Below are positions 46,069-59,624 of a stretch of 64,000 nucleotides of DNA, piece after piece (within the stretch, counting starts at the first letter, position 1; each line of letters opens with the position of its first letter). The notes beneath the pieces were generated by a model. That model searched no databases. It was not told where the DNA came from and worked only from the letters and a program-made list of their open reading frames with translations. The stretch spans positions 18,535,743 through 18,599,742 of the forward strand of contig CM028333.1 of NCBI GenBank assembly GCA_016647705.1, given 5' to 3'. The position numbers and the translations under genes are program-made. The DNA is from Eucommia ulmoides. Lineage: Eukaryota; Streptophyta; Magnoliopsida; Garryales; Eucommiaceae.

Positions 46069-46659
46069 ATGGGTTTCAGAAAAAAAAAATATTATGTGAA
46101 AAGTGGTATTATATGATTGAAATTCGCATTATTTCTCTCCTAATGGTTTACTTTACGTTATTTGACTTAGATTAAATGATTGTGCAATATAGTCTTTATT
46201 AGGAGCTCCAAATCCATGCCTACCCATTTTGAATTCCATCATTTCATTTAATTGTTTGGTTCATATTTGTATGCATTGACGTCTCTGTTATGTTTTGGGT
46301 GGTTCGACACTTTGCACCCATGGGTTACCATTATTTCACTTTGGTCTTTACAGTTTCAATTGGAACATATTAACATCTTAGGTGGCGTTTGATGAATACA
46401 ACTTACCTATAATAGGTAAAGTGTGGTTGGATTAGTGTCGTATTAGTCGTGGACCATAGGATTTGTCATTAAATTGAGAGGACCAATTTACAGTTATTTA
46501 TTGTCTTCTATATAAATTATCAAATTATATTTTTGTATTAAATTGAAGAAAAAAAAGTGTTGAGAAAATAGAAAGTTTTACGATGATTAATGAATCAAGT
46601 AAAATTTTAAAGGTGAAAAAAAAATTATTTTATTATCCTGCTATGCTATAGTTGTCTTC
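46069..46659. other. AT-rich spacer with a MITE end fragment
   Basis: After the ATGGG target duplication the DNA is AT-rich. Around 46305-46385 ACTTTGCACCCA and TTTGGTCTTTACAGTTTCAA resemble the end of the family B fold-back MITE. No gene. Confidence 0.4.
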
Positions 46660-47115
46660 TCATCAAGAGGGCATGTTTATGTGTTTCGGTGTATATGTTG
46701 TTACCTGTCAGGAAAATCTTGCAAGGTAGATATATGTTTTTATCTAGCAGGCAAGTCATGCAGGATGGATATATGTTGTTACCTGTCAGGCAAGTCATGT
46801 AGGGTGGTTGCTCCTACCATTGAAGATATTAAATGACCCTGATACTGGTAGTCATCTTAGATGACACAATTGGACAAGTTATAGTACCGTTATAAATCCC
46901 GATCGTGAGGTAAATGATCCTATGGCTGACAAGAAAGTATGATATTTTATTATTTATAAGTGAGTTGACCAGTAGATTTAAATTCGGTTGTTTTGTTACG
47001 ATGATATTTTTGTTAGGGTTTGGATACTGCCCAGTGTGGCTATATTTTATTGGAAAGTGGATATTGATAAAAATACTTGATCCACAAAATGATTTTATAT
47101 TATGAAGACAATACA
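46660..47115 (+). repeat. Inverted fragment of the gypsy LTR family
   Basis: Its complement carries the hallmarks of the LTR at 56351-60179: the minisatellite-like CCTGACAGG units, CCTCACGATCGGG near 46910, and a GAAGACAATACACC end near 47115. It is joined head to head with the minus-strand LTR that starts near 47127, making an inverted repeat. It is old and truncated. Confidence 0.62.
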
Positions 47116-47507
47116 CCAATAAAATAATTGGGAGCACACCTACCCCGAATATCCGCAACCAAAAACACTAAAATACCCAAACTTTTCCCGGTTCACATCT
47201 GACTGGCTCACCTCCCAAAGGACCATACCTTCGGACTCTACCTAGTGTCAGTAGTGGACCAACAACTAGCCGCAGAACCTGCAACCCAAGATTTTTATCG
47301 GTGTACTGTCTCTCATAATAAAAATATTTTGTGGATTGAGTATAAGAAATCAACACCACGTTTCAAAATATAATATTATAGAATCGCATACCCGGTTCCA
47401 CTGCCACCAATGAAATGCTATAATATAACAATAATACCGTATATCACATACCATATTTGGAACCAATTTTCAACTGCTACTAATGTAAAGAAATACTGTA
47501 TTTAAAA

Positions 47508-50375
47508 TGTCACGACCTGTCCCAAAATCCCGACATCCCGAGCTGGCGTGACGACATCATGACATCACCGAAAACAACTAATCAACCATCTATTACACGA
47601 CAATAAGCATATATATAAATAAATCATCATCTATATGAAACTATACATATTTCTGTTACAGGAACACACTTGTTCCCCAAATATACTAACAGTAAAATAT
47701 AATACCAACAACCTCTCACAGGTTCGCCTCAGAAAGCCTATCACAACCCTCCACACGACTCCATCGTAGGACTCTACGTAGTGCCAGTAGGGGACCGACT
47801 CCTAACTGCTTCACCAGCGAGTGTACTGTCTTCTTAGTAAAAATATTTTTAATAATAAAACTCATTTTATAACATCTAAATGAATTAAGCGTAAGTATAT
47901 AAATACAACATAACTCGTAAAATCTCCAATATAAAAGCAGGGAAAATAAAGCGACATAATTAAGTTCCATTCAAATCCAACTAATATAAAAATCATACTA
48001 ATCACCATGATAATAAATATCAAATTAGCCAATATACGTAAAACACCACATCTCAAGCACACATCTCAAATACACTTTGTAAGCACACAACTCAAACACA
48101 CACCTCAAACACACACATTGGCCAACCCTAGTGATCGTTTTAACCTCACGATCGGGAGTTGCAACGGTACCGTACCATCCGTAGGATATGCCTTCCTACG
48201 AACACCCATCACTCCGCCAAAGCGGATAATCACTGTGCAGTATAATCATCTAACATTACTCTGCCGAGGTAGATAAACATCACTCCGCTGAAGCGGATAA
48301 ACATCACTTCGCCGAAGTGGATAAATATTATGGCATCGTCAAATCAAATACAACATCATCGAATCATAACTCAATAAATATCGTCTACTCAATATCATCA
48401 AATCACCACGTCTATCTCTTTTCCTCAAAATCAACTTTTAAATCCAACAATCATATTTCACACTTTCTTTTAAAGAAAACGTCTGATTTTATTAAAACCA
48501 CTTTTTCACCCTTTATTTTTAGAAAATCAGGCATTTTTAGAAAAACAGATGTTTTCTATTCTGTTTTAAAAACACCGTCTGATTTCACCAAATCCAACAA
48601 AAATTCATTTTCAACTTCTTTTCGAAAACCATCGAAATCTTCCGAAAATCCAGTTTACCAACTCACCCAAATCCTGCTTGATCCATATCATTTATAAATT
48701 CGTATAGTTTAAGTAAACACATATTTCATCATATATATACACAGAAAAATAGTTTGGCAAGAAGACAGTATACTCACCTCGTGATTCGCTCCCAAAAGCT
48801 TTTACCGACTATACTCTAACGTTACTCTGGTGCCTGCGAACCTATTAGTGACAGAGCCTAAATTAATATTTTAGGAAAAAAAATGACCCAATCATGCAAA
48901 TGCAGGCCTTTTGTTCCGTATTTTCCCTTTCCCTACATTTTATTATGAAAGACTATAATTCGGTAAATTTCACTCTGTTTAAAATTATTGTACCAATTTA
49001 TTCAAATTAGCAATTAATAACGTATTATTATGATTACGAGGATTATTATTATGTTTGCAAAACCGTTAATACTAATAATTTAATTTAACGATAATAATAA
49101 TCGATTTAGATTTTACCTGTTCCGAATCATCCGTCGGCCACGAGATGGATTTTGGATTTTTATTGGGGCTGTTTGTGTGTGTGTATATATATATATATTC
49201 TTTTTCCTTTCTTCTTCCTTTTTCTTTTTCTGTTTGTGTTTTCCGTTTGCGCCCAGCCGCCGACGACACCACCGATCTTTACTGTCAGCAACGCCACACC
49301 CACTCACACGCACACACATGCAGTCGGCACACACTCACATTGTCGGAGGAGCAGAACACACACAGACGACGACACACACACATACTCACGACGATCAGAT
49401 AACATGCATACCGGCGACACCCCACGGCAAACACACACCCATGATCTTCACACACACACACACCCGATTACAGACCCACAACTAAATACACCTATACCCA
49501 CTTCTCTGGTGACCCAACGACATACTCACATCCCTTTCTGATACACACACTCTCCATTCCGACACACACACTTCGCCGACGACATACACACACCCCACAT
49601 GCACGGCAGCAACTCAACGATTAATCTACACATATACATATGCACAACAATCACCTCAGTCCACACACTGATCACCCACATGCAGCAGCCGTGAATCCAA
49701 ACAGAGGAACACACACATACACCCGCTGTTGACGTAAAACAGAAAAACAAAGCATACTCACACATATACCCAGCCAATGCCTGAACAAACTCTTTACGCA
49801 CGAAATGACACACTGAACGACGACCACACTGCTCGCCGGAGAATTTACCACCATCGGCGATTTCAAAATCCGACGACCCCATCCTCCTCCGGTCCTCTCT
49901 CTCTCTCTCTAAATTTTTCTCTGATTTTCAGATTTGATTTAAGATTTTTTATCATGAGATTTTTTATCATTACACATGCATGAAATTAGTGGGTTCAATT
50001 TATCCAAGCGTGCCACGTCGCCTGCTCTCTCCATTTCCCTGCCGGTCAGTTTGCTCGTCCGATTGCATATATATATATATATATAATAAAATTTTTAATT
50101 AATTACTCTTTCCTCCCCTAACTTCCTTTAAATCTTAATTTTAATCAATTTCAACTTTTAAAAGTTTCTAAGATTTGCAATTTCACCCCTTTAAGTTTCA
50201 ATTAAAAGTTAAATGTCAATTTACCTCCCTAAGTTGGGATCTAATGTTTCTAAATTTTCAATTTGACCCTTATACTTTTTATTTGAATTTTTAATTGACC
50301 CAATTTCACCCCGAATTTTCACAATTACTCTAAAATACAACTAAAATGACGTACGCGTTAATTTGGGGTCTTACA
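47508..50375 (-). mobile_element. Solo LTR nested in the left gypsy LTR
   Basis: A 2,868-bp LTR, TGTCACGACCTG...GGGGTCTTACA on the plus strand, with target duplication TAAAA at 47503-47507 and 50376-50380. The right LTR keeps the uninterrupted site (TTTAAAACACCC near 56884). It shares the order of motifs with its host LTR (TCACGATCGGGAGTTGC, ACTCACCTCGTG, CCTGTTCCGAATC, CA-rich zone), so it is a diverged relative. No internal domain is present. Confidence 0.85.
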
Positions 50376-50639
50376 TAAAACATCCAATACAAATATTTTA
50401 AGTTAACCAATCCAAATATTTAAATTTTGCCAGTCCAAATATTTTAAACCAACTCGTCCAAATATTTTAAATTCAACCAGCTGAAATATTTTAAATCCAC
50501 CAGACCAAATATTTTAACATATAATAATAAAATACACCACACCTCTTCTCCTACTAGTCATATGATCGTTTTTACCTCACGATCGAGAGTTGCAACGGTA
50601 CCATAGCACTCGCAGGTTTTGCACTTCTTGACGGGTCAA

Positions 50640-51085
50640 TCAACCACATGCATGACTAATCCTCCTGACAGGTTATAATATCCACAACCACCTGCTGGAC
50701 TACCCTCTGGAAAGATCATAATATAAACAACCACCTACTGGACTCACCCTCCGGACAGGTTATAATATCAACAACCACCTACCGGACTAACCCTCCGGAC
50801 AGGTCATAATATATCAACCAGCTGTCGAACTCACCCTCCGAATAGGTCATAATATAATCAATCACCTGCCGAACTCACCCACCGGACAGGTCATAATATC
50901 AACAACCACCTACCAGACAGGTCATAATATCAACAACCACCTACCGGACTAACTCTCCGGATAGGTCATAATAACAACAACCACCTGCCGGACTAATCCT
51001 CCGGACAGGTCATAATATAATCAACCACCTGTTGGACTAATCATCCTGACAGATCAAAACCATCCTGCAGGACATGCTCTCCTGA
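50640..51085. repeat. 43-bp minisatellite in the left gypsy LTR
   Basis: About nine units of 31-44 bases reading CCACCTGCCGGACTAACC, then CTCCGGACAGGTCATAATAT and AACAA. Each unit contains a small dyad (CCGGA...TCCGG). Units are diverged from each other. The right LTR has the same array at 57150-57540. Confidence 0.85.
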
Positions 51086-52402
51086 CGGGATCAAAACTAT
51101 GGCATAGTTGGACAAAAATCACCTTTTCACCTTAAAAACCAACTCGATCCAAAATCATTGTTCCACCTTTAAAACCAACACGATCCAAAAATCATTTCCA
51201 CTTTTAAAACCAAAACCAACTTGATCCATATAAGTTACAAAATCATCCTTTTTTTTTCTTTTTTTTTTTTTAAATAGACATATTTCCCATAATTTATACG
51301 AAAGTAAAATTTGTAGATTTATATAGAAGACAGTACACTCACCTCGTTCTCCGCACTGCAAAAATGGTCATCGTTTAAAACCTACTAGGATGCTGGCACC
51401 TGTGAACCTAACAATGATAGGCCTAAATTAATATTTTATTTCAAAATAACCTAATGTGCAATGTAGACCCTAAATTTCATATTTCTCATTCCCCAAGTTG
51501 TCATTATGAAGAATTATTATTTTTGTCTGTCTCACTATGTTAATATTTACCATACCAATTTATTCAAAATTAACAATTATAAAAATACTATTACGATTAT
51601 GAGAGTTACTATTACGATTTTCAAAACTTCTAATGCTTAACAATTTAATTTAAACTGAAAATAATACCCAATTAAAATTTTATCTGTTCCGAATTGTCCT
51701 TGGGCCGGCCGTCTCCCTCTCTCTCCTTACCAACTCCAGTGACTCCCTCATGATGAACATAACACACACCCACACAAACGAAAACACTCACACCAACTCA
51801 ACGTCCGCACCCACGTACTCACCAGCCGACGACACCTCCTCCACTGATGACATACCCACGAACAGCTTCAACGACGACCACCCACACACGTGCGACCACC
51901 GAACACCTACTGCCGATGATCAGCAACACACCCATGAACCTCACACAACAACGACCCACATACGCACAACCACTTATCACACCCACACAACCGATGCTCA
52001 CACACACCCATCAACCCACGCATATGCACATGGAGGAACGTAACAAAGAAACACAAACACCCATTTGCTTGATCACCTCCCCCAACACACTATGTCGCAG
52101 TTGACGATGAGTAGAACACACCCTCACATACACCGTCGGAACCCACATATACACCCACGCTCTCTCTCTTTGACCGCCGGACAACAAAATCGAACCCATC
52201 ACCGCTGGCGACCCAACAACACCGCCGAACCTCTTTCTCGCTCTCCCTTGTTTTCTGATTTTTTTTTCCTTCTTTTGAGGTTTATGATCATACCCTTGCA
52301 TGGACGAATTTATATGCATAAATATAGTGGTTTTTCATGCTCCCTTGAGTTGCCACGTCAAGATTTCCATCACTTCCGTTCTCGATTTTTGATCTCCAAT
52401 CA

Positions 52403-52466
<64 letters not shown>

Positions 52467-52892
52467 CTTTTTTCCCTAATTACAATATTTACCCCCTGAT
52501 TTTCTTTAAATATTCATTTTAACCCCAATCAAAATTTAATATTTCTTAAAATTATAAATTCACCCTTAAAATTTTATTTCAAGGTAAAAATAATACATCC
52601 TACCCCATTATTTACTAAACGTTCTAAAATGCCACTAGTGAATATGCATGCGCGACAATTAGGGTCTTACAACTCTTCCCTCCTAAAAGAAATTTCGTCC
52701 TGAAATTTTGGTTACCTTGATCGAACTAGTGCGGATATTTGTCCCTCATCTCGTCCTCTCGCTCCCACGTCGCCTCCTCTATCGAATGACTGTGCCACAA
52801 CACTTTCACTAATAGAATCGTTTTCGTCCGCAACACCTGATCTTTACGACTTAAGATCTGGATCGGCTCTTCATCGTATGTCAAATCCTCTT

Positions 52893-55663
52893 CTAATTAG
52901 ATTGGTTAGAAATCAAAACATGTAAAGGATCTGGTACATATTTCCTAAGCATCGACACATAGAAGACATCGTGTAATCTTGATAATTCTGGTGGTAGGGC
53001 AAGTCGATAAGCTGTCACACCAATCTGTTCTAGAACCTCGTATGGCCCGATATATCTCAGACTTAGCTTCCCTTTCTTCCCAAACCTCATTATGTCTTTC
53101 TACGGGGATATACGCAAAAATACATGATCGCCCACTTCGAATTCCAACTCCTACCTACGCCTGTCAACATAACTCTTTTGTCGACTCTAAGCAATCTTCA
53201 ATCTTTCATGAATCACCTTTACTTTGTCTGTTGTCATTTGAGCAATATCCGGCGCCAGTAATTTTCTTTTTCCCACTTCGGTCCAACAGACTAGAGTCCT
53301 GCATCTCCTGCCATACAATGCTTCGTACGGGGCCATTTCGATCGCCGAATGGTGGCTGTTATTATAGGCGAATTCCATCAACGTCAAGTGATCATCCCAT
53401 CTACTAGGAAATTCCAGGACACAACCCCTCAACATAATTTCCAACATCTGGATCGTATACTCTGATTGGCCATCAGTCTGAGGATGAAATGTGGTATTGA
53501 ATTTCAGTTTGGTACCTAAAGCAGTTTGAAGACTCGGCCAAAACTTTGAAGTGAATCTCGGATCCCTGTTCGACATTATAGACACTAGTGCACCATGTAA
53601 CTAAACAATCTCGTCAATATACAATTTGACATACTTATCAAGAGAGTACGTCGTCTTTACGGCCAAAAAATGAGCAGATTTAGTAAGTCTATTAACGATC
53701 ACCCAGATAAAATTATGCCATTTTTGAGTACGGGGTAATCCCGAAACGAAATCTATAATGATATGCTCCCATTTCCACTCTAGTATAGGTAGAGGTTGCA
53801 ATAACCCACCTGGACGTTGGTGCTCGATCTTGACTTGCTGATAAACGAGACACCTGGCAACAAATTCAACAATTTCCCGTTCCATTCCACCAACAGAGTT
53901 CTCACAGATCCCGATACATTTTAGTACTACTTGGGTACATTGCGTATGCTGAACTATGTGCTTCCCCCAAGATATTCTTCCTTCACTTTACACATAATCT
54001 ATTTCCAACCATCAAAATCTCATCGTTATCCCTGACATAATAGTCAGTTCTGTGACCACTTTTTACGTCATCTCTGATCTTTCCCAACTGGGCATCCGAC
54101 GTCTGCGCTTCAATAATAGGGTTGATCAATGTCAGTCTCAAAGTCAAAGTTGCAAGCAATGCTGCCGTCTGACCAATCGCCAACTAAACTCGCAAAGATC
54201 TCAACTCGACATACAGATTGGTATGAACAATTTGAATGTTTGCAACCGAACCCGTTGATTTCTGACTCAATGAATCTGCTACATCATTAGCCTTTCTAGG
54301 GTATAGTGGATAGTACAATCATAGTCCTTGATCAACTCTATCCTGCGCCTCTACCTTAGATTTAGTTCCTTATGAGTAAACAAATATTTCAAACTCTGAT
54401 GGTCAGTGTATATCTCACAAGTCTCGCCATATAGGTAATGTCTCCAAATCTTCAGGGTGAACATAATCGCAGCCAATTCCAAAAACTTTGAATTTCGGTT
54501 ACACTTTTCGAACTCTCCCATTGCATAACAGTTTCGATTTTCTTTGGATCCACTTGGATACCATCTCCTGAGATAACATGCCCAAAAAACACAACTCTAT
54601 CCAACAAAAACTCACATTTGCTGAATTTCGCATACAATTGATTCTCTTGCAAAGTCCGTATCACCACCTTAAGATGCTTTGCATGCGTTTCTTTATTTTG
54701 GGAATAGATCAGTATGTCATTAATGAACACGACAATAAACTGATCTAGATAAGGTTGAAATATCCGATTCATCAAATTCATAAAAACAGCAGGGGCATTT
54801 GTCAACCCGAATAGCATAATTAAGAATTCATAATGCCCATGCCTCACACGGAACGCCGTTTTCACCACGTTATTGCCTTTGACTTTTCAACTGGTGATAT
54901 CCTGATCGAAAATCTATTTTGAAAAACACCCTGGCCTGCTGCAATTGGTCAAAAAAATCAACAATCCTAGGCAACAGGTATTTATTACAAACTGTCACCT
55001 TACTCAATTGTCGATAATTGATACACATTCTTAACGTGCCATCATTCTTATTTACGAACAACACCAGGGCTCCTCATGAAAAAACACTAGGTTTGATAAA
55101 CCCACGGTCTAATAGATCTTGCAACTGAATTTTCAATTCCTTCAGCTCGGTAGGCGCCATATGATAGGGTGGGATTGATATCGGAGCAGTTCCTAGAAGT
55201 AACTCGATGGTGAATTCCATCTCTGTATCCACTGGCAGCCTTGGCAATTCTTCTGGAAACACATCGGGAAAATCCCTAACCACTAGAATATCCGCCACCT
55301 GAACTTTATTTTGTCTGGTGTCAATCACATGCGCGTGATATCCCTAACATCCTTTCTTTAATAATTTTCCGACCTCTAGAATTGAAATCAAACTGACTGG
55401 AGTAATGATTATATTTCCTAAAAAAACTGCAACCTCTGACTCGCCTAAGATCCGAAAAGTAACTCCATTTTAAAACAATCCACCGTGACATGATAACCGA
55501 GTAACAAATCCATACCCAGTATCACATCAAAATCGTGAATACTCAAGGGCAATAGATCTACCAATAATTCTCTATCACCGACCCCAAGTGGATTGTCTGC
55601 ATACACGCTATTTATCAAAACTAACTCCCAGTTCTCGGCTGCTCCCCGCTCATCATTCTTCAT
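52893..55663 (-). pseudogene. Gypsy pol remains (protease, RT, RNase H, integrase, chromodomain region)
   Basis: In element order on the minus strand: protease-like text (DFDVILGMDLL) near 55500; start of reverse transcriptase (FPDVFPEELP) near 55280; central RT ([25 protein letters not shown]) at 54870-55064; RT palm (GLTNAPAVFMNLMNRIF and FINDILIYS) at 54452-54868; RNase H region unclear; integrase at 53187-53885 ([22 protein letters not shown]); and the region leading to the chromodomain (LPPELSRLHDVFYVSMLRKY) at 52893-53090. The last block is typical of Tekay/Del chromoviruses. Fossil, clearly non-functional. Confidence 0.9.
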
Positions 55664-55699
55664 TAATTTCCACTATGTTTACTAATTCCTCATAACTTC

Positions 55700-56350
55700 T
55701 GATCTGTCTGCCGGCCAACCTGTAACGTATTTCTAAATTAAATATTTTCTAGAATCGTCTACCTCTTGTCTCTTCCGTTTTTACCAAATCAGGACAGGAC
55801 ATCGAATTTAATTTCATACAGCCGAACAGTCAACTTCTCATGTTTCAATTATATGCCCTCCTCCTCCAATAAGGTTACAAGGTTGCCTTAGTATTGCCTA
55901 AAATGCAGTTTTATACACACCCTTGGATGTGGTTTAATAATCCAACTTAAGTGTGCTTTGTCACACAATTGGTTTAATCAACTAAAACATTAAGTGCTAC
56001 CGATACAGAATCCCAATGTCCAATAATACAAATATGATATATATGATAACTTATCAGTTATAACTTAATATTTAAAACCACCACTACCCCTCACAAACGT
56101 AATCTATCCATCACTACTACAGACAGCATTGCCCAATCCATCACTATTAGTAGTATCACAATTTCGTTGCACTCACTAATTGCGAAAAAGACAAATAACA
56201 ATGCATGACGCCAATGCACTATCTAATGTAATGCAATAACTATCACTTACGTGCCGATCCCACCTATCGACACCCTATCTTATGGTCCACCACTGGCTCG
56301 ACAAACTGACATATCTACAGAACCTATAACCTAGACTCTGATACCACAAA
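55700..56350 (-). other. Gypsy internal region without recognisable gag
   Basis: Lies between the protease remains and the primer-binding site, where gag belongs. It is only about 650 bases long and I see no zinc knuckle or capsid-like text, so gag is lost or unrecognisable. Confidence 0.55.
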
Positions 56351-57149
56351 TGTCACACCCCACCCTGGGCACCCGTCACCTGAGGCCGGGCGTGACGTTG
56401 ACCTGACGTTACCGGACCAATCCACAAATATCCAGACATACATATATACGTACACACTCGCGCTACTGTAAATTTTTCCTCAAATATATATATATACCTA
56501 TTCTCAGAAATTGGGAGCACACCTGCCCCAAATATTTGCAACCAAAAACACTAAAATACCTTAACCTTCCCCGGTTCACATCCAATCAGCTCACCTCTCG
56601 AACGACCCTACCTCCGGACTCTACCTAGTACCAGTAGTGGACTAACAACTAGCCGTGGAACCTATAATCCAAAATTTTTATCGGTATACTGTCTTCATAA
56701 TAAAAATATTTTGTAGATTAAGTATAAGAAATCAACACCACATTTCGAAATATAATATTATAGAATCACATACCCGGTTCCACTGCCACCAATGAAATGC
56801 CATAATATAACAATAATACCGTATATCACATACCATATTTGGAACCAATTTTCAACTACTACTAATGTAAAGAAATATTGTATTTAAAACACCCAATACA
56901 AATATTTTAAGTTAACCAATCCAAATATTTAAAATCTGCCAGTCCAAATATTTTAAACCAACCCGTCCAAGTATTTTAAATTCAACCAACTGAAATATTT
57001 TAAATCCACCAGACTAAATATTTTAACGTATAATAATAAAATACACCACACCCCCTCTCCTATTAGTCATATGATCGTTTTTATCTCACGATCGGAAGTT
57101 ACAACGGTACCTTACCACTCACAGGTTTTGCACTTCTTGACTGGTCAAT

Positions 57150-57540
57150 CAATCACCTACCAGACTAACCCTCCTGATAGGTCATAATATCCATAACCAC
57201 CTGCCAGACAGGTCATAATATAATCAACCACCTGCCAAACTCACCTTCCGAACAGGTCATAATATCAACAACCACCTGCCAGACTAACCCTCCGGATAGA
57301 TCAAAATATATCAACCACCTGCCGGACTCACCCTCCGGATAGGTCATAAATAATCAACCACCTGCCGGACTCACCCTCCGGATAGGTCATAATATCAATA
57401 ACCACCTGCTGGACTAACTCTCCGGACAGGTCATAATATAAACAACCACCTACCGGACTAACCCTCCAGACATGTCATAATATAATCAACCACCTGCAAG
57501 ACTAAATCTCCTGACAGGTCAAAATCATCCCGTAGGACAT
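57150..57540. repeat. 43-bp minisatellite in the right gypsy LTR
   Basis: About eight units of the CCACCTGCCGGACTC...GGTCATAATAT type, colinear with 50640-51085. Unit number and internal deletions differ from the left copy. Confidence 0.82.
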
Positions 57541-58717
57541 GCCCTCCTAACAGGATCAAAACTATGGCATAGTTGGACCAAAATCACATTTACACCTTAA
57601 AAATCAACTTGATCCAAAATCATTGTTCCACCTTTAAAATCAACATGATCCAAAAATCATTTCCACTTTTAAAACCAAAACCAACTTGATCCATATAAGT
57701 TACAAAATCGTCCCTTTTTTTTTTTTTCTTAAATAAACATATTTCCCATAATTTATACGAAAGTAAAATTTGTAGATTTATATAAAAGACAATACACTCA
57801 CCTCGTTCTTCGCACTGCAAAAATGCTCATCGTTTAAAACCTACTAGGACGCTGGCGCCTATGAACCTAACGACGATAGGCCTCAATTATTATTTTATTT
57901 CAAAATAACCTAATGTACAATACATACCCTAAATTTTATATTTTCCATTTCCCAAGTTATCATTATGAAGAATTATTATTTTTGTTTGTCTCACTACGTT
58001 AATATTTACCGTACCAATTTATTCAAAATTAACGATTATAAAAATACTATTACGATTACGAGAGTTACTATTACGATTTTCGAAACTTTTAATGCTTAAC
58101 AATTTAATTTAAATCGAAAATAATACCCAATTAAAATTTTACCTATTCCGAATTGTTCCCGGGCTGAGAAGTTGGATTTTCGAATTCTTGGTTTCTAATT
58201 TTCATTTTCTCCTTTTTTTTTTCTTTTTTTTTTTTTTTCTTCTTTTTTTCTTCTCTTCTTCTTTCCTTCTTCGTGTCTAGTTCTATTCTGCGCCAAACCT
58301 CACCAACCACCTCGGCGGTCGTTCTGCAGTTTCTGCTCTCAGCCGGCTATCTCCCTCTCTCTCCTTACCTACTCCAGTGACTCCTTCACGATGAAAATAA
58401 CACACACCCACACAAACGAAAACACTCACACCAGCTCAACGTCCACACCCACGCACTTCCTGGCCGACGACACTTCCTCCACCGACCACACACCCATGAA
58501 CAGCTTCAACGAGGGCCACCCACACATGCGCAACCACAAAACACCTACCGCCGATGATCAGCAACACACCCACAAACCTTACACAGCAGCGACCCACATA
58601 CGCACAACCACTGATCACACCCACACAACCGACGCTCACACACAACCATCAACCCATGCACATGCACATGGTGGAACATAACAGAGGAACACACACACAC
58701 CTATTTGCCTGATCACC

Positions 58718-59624
58718 TGGTGGCCGCAAATAATGCTTTGCCATTTTCACTGCAAGCGTATAGATCAAGTTTTAGTATAGTGGACCTTTCGGTCAGGTAT
58801 CGTATCCACAGGGATTGGTGTTGTTATTAATGAGTTCTGCGATTGTCATAACTTGACTTTATCTAGGCGACCAAAAATATAATATAATTAATTAATACTA
58901 ATACTAATATTAATATGGGATAGTTTTGAGAAAATAGGTTATCTAGGGATTAGTTTCGTTTACGAATACATATATAGTCTCGTTTTAGTTTATGTTAACG
59001 GCGTTCGACTTATATGACAATCTCAGTTCGTAAACTCCACTGCCACCTTTCCTGAGTGTAAGATGGGAGAATACGCGACTTCGTGTCAACGAAGAAGTCC
59101 CCTTCAACGTCTTAACGACCCTAGGCCGCGTGAGTCTCGCTCCAACGTCATTGGTTGCACACAATTCAACTCCCTCCCGGGTTATTGGATCGTCGCGTTG
59201 TGTTTACCCTATCTCCCACTGTGCAGAGGTTTCTGCCTAAGCGGTGGAATTTCCACCTAGTCGGAGGGACTACTTCCAATATTCTGGCTCTTTTCTACCT
59301 AGGTGTAGGAATTGTTGCCTAGGCGATAGTCCGTTAGTAACAAAATGTGTTTTCTCTGCATCTTCACCACCGTGGCGGTAGTCTGGACGCCGCGGCGGTG
59401 GGTTTGTTTGCAGAATCTTGTTGTCTTGCTCATTTTTCCACCGTTCTCCGACCGTTCTCGATACGAACGGATCGTTTACGCTCTGATTTCATACATTTTC
59501 ACCCCACACATCTATTTTAATACAAAAAGAATGAAAAAATATTAAAACATATAAAAATAACTATAAACGTATTCGAAAACTAACAAATTCGGTTTGAAAA
59601 TATAGGGGTAATTTACACCTATCA
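58718..59624 (-). mobile_element. Solo LTR, relative of the Athila-like family, nested in the right gypsy LTR
   Basis: 907 bp, TGGTGGCCGC...TACACCTATCA on the plus strand, with target duplication TCACC at 58713-58717 and 59625-59629. The left gypsy LTR shows the empty site near 52064-52080 (GATCACCTCCCC). Its complement starts TGATAGGTGTAAATTACC, then CCGAATTTGTTAGTTTTC, and includes a CACGCGGCCTAGGGTCGTTAA-like block (in pieces) as in the Athila-like LTRs. It also has palindromic GCCTAGGC-type motifs at about 59236-59330. Confidence 0.87.

Larger units (their letters stand above)
47127..52671 (-). repeat. 3' LTR of the gypsy element (left), with a nested LTR
   Basis: 47127-47507 and 50381-52671 align with the right LTR. 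47508-50375 is a younger insertion. Its inner end is ...GGTCTTACA at 52671, next to the polypurine tract. It contains a 43-bp minisatellite, CA-rich text at 51750-52030 and a TA run at about 52404-52464. Confidence 0.83.

Noticed and set aside
49145-49541. Overlapping open frames in CA-rich DNA at 49145-49541
   Set aside because: The same low-complexity effect inside the nested solo LTR. No family text.
51750-52043. Open frame of about 97 codons rich in Thr-His, with a similar one at 58391-58681
   Set aside because: Both lie antisense within the CA-rich zone of the two gypsy LTRs. The frame stays open because CACACA repeats lack stops, and the two are copies of one LTR, so this is not independent conservation of a protein.
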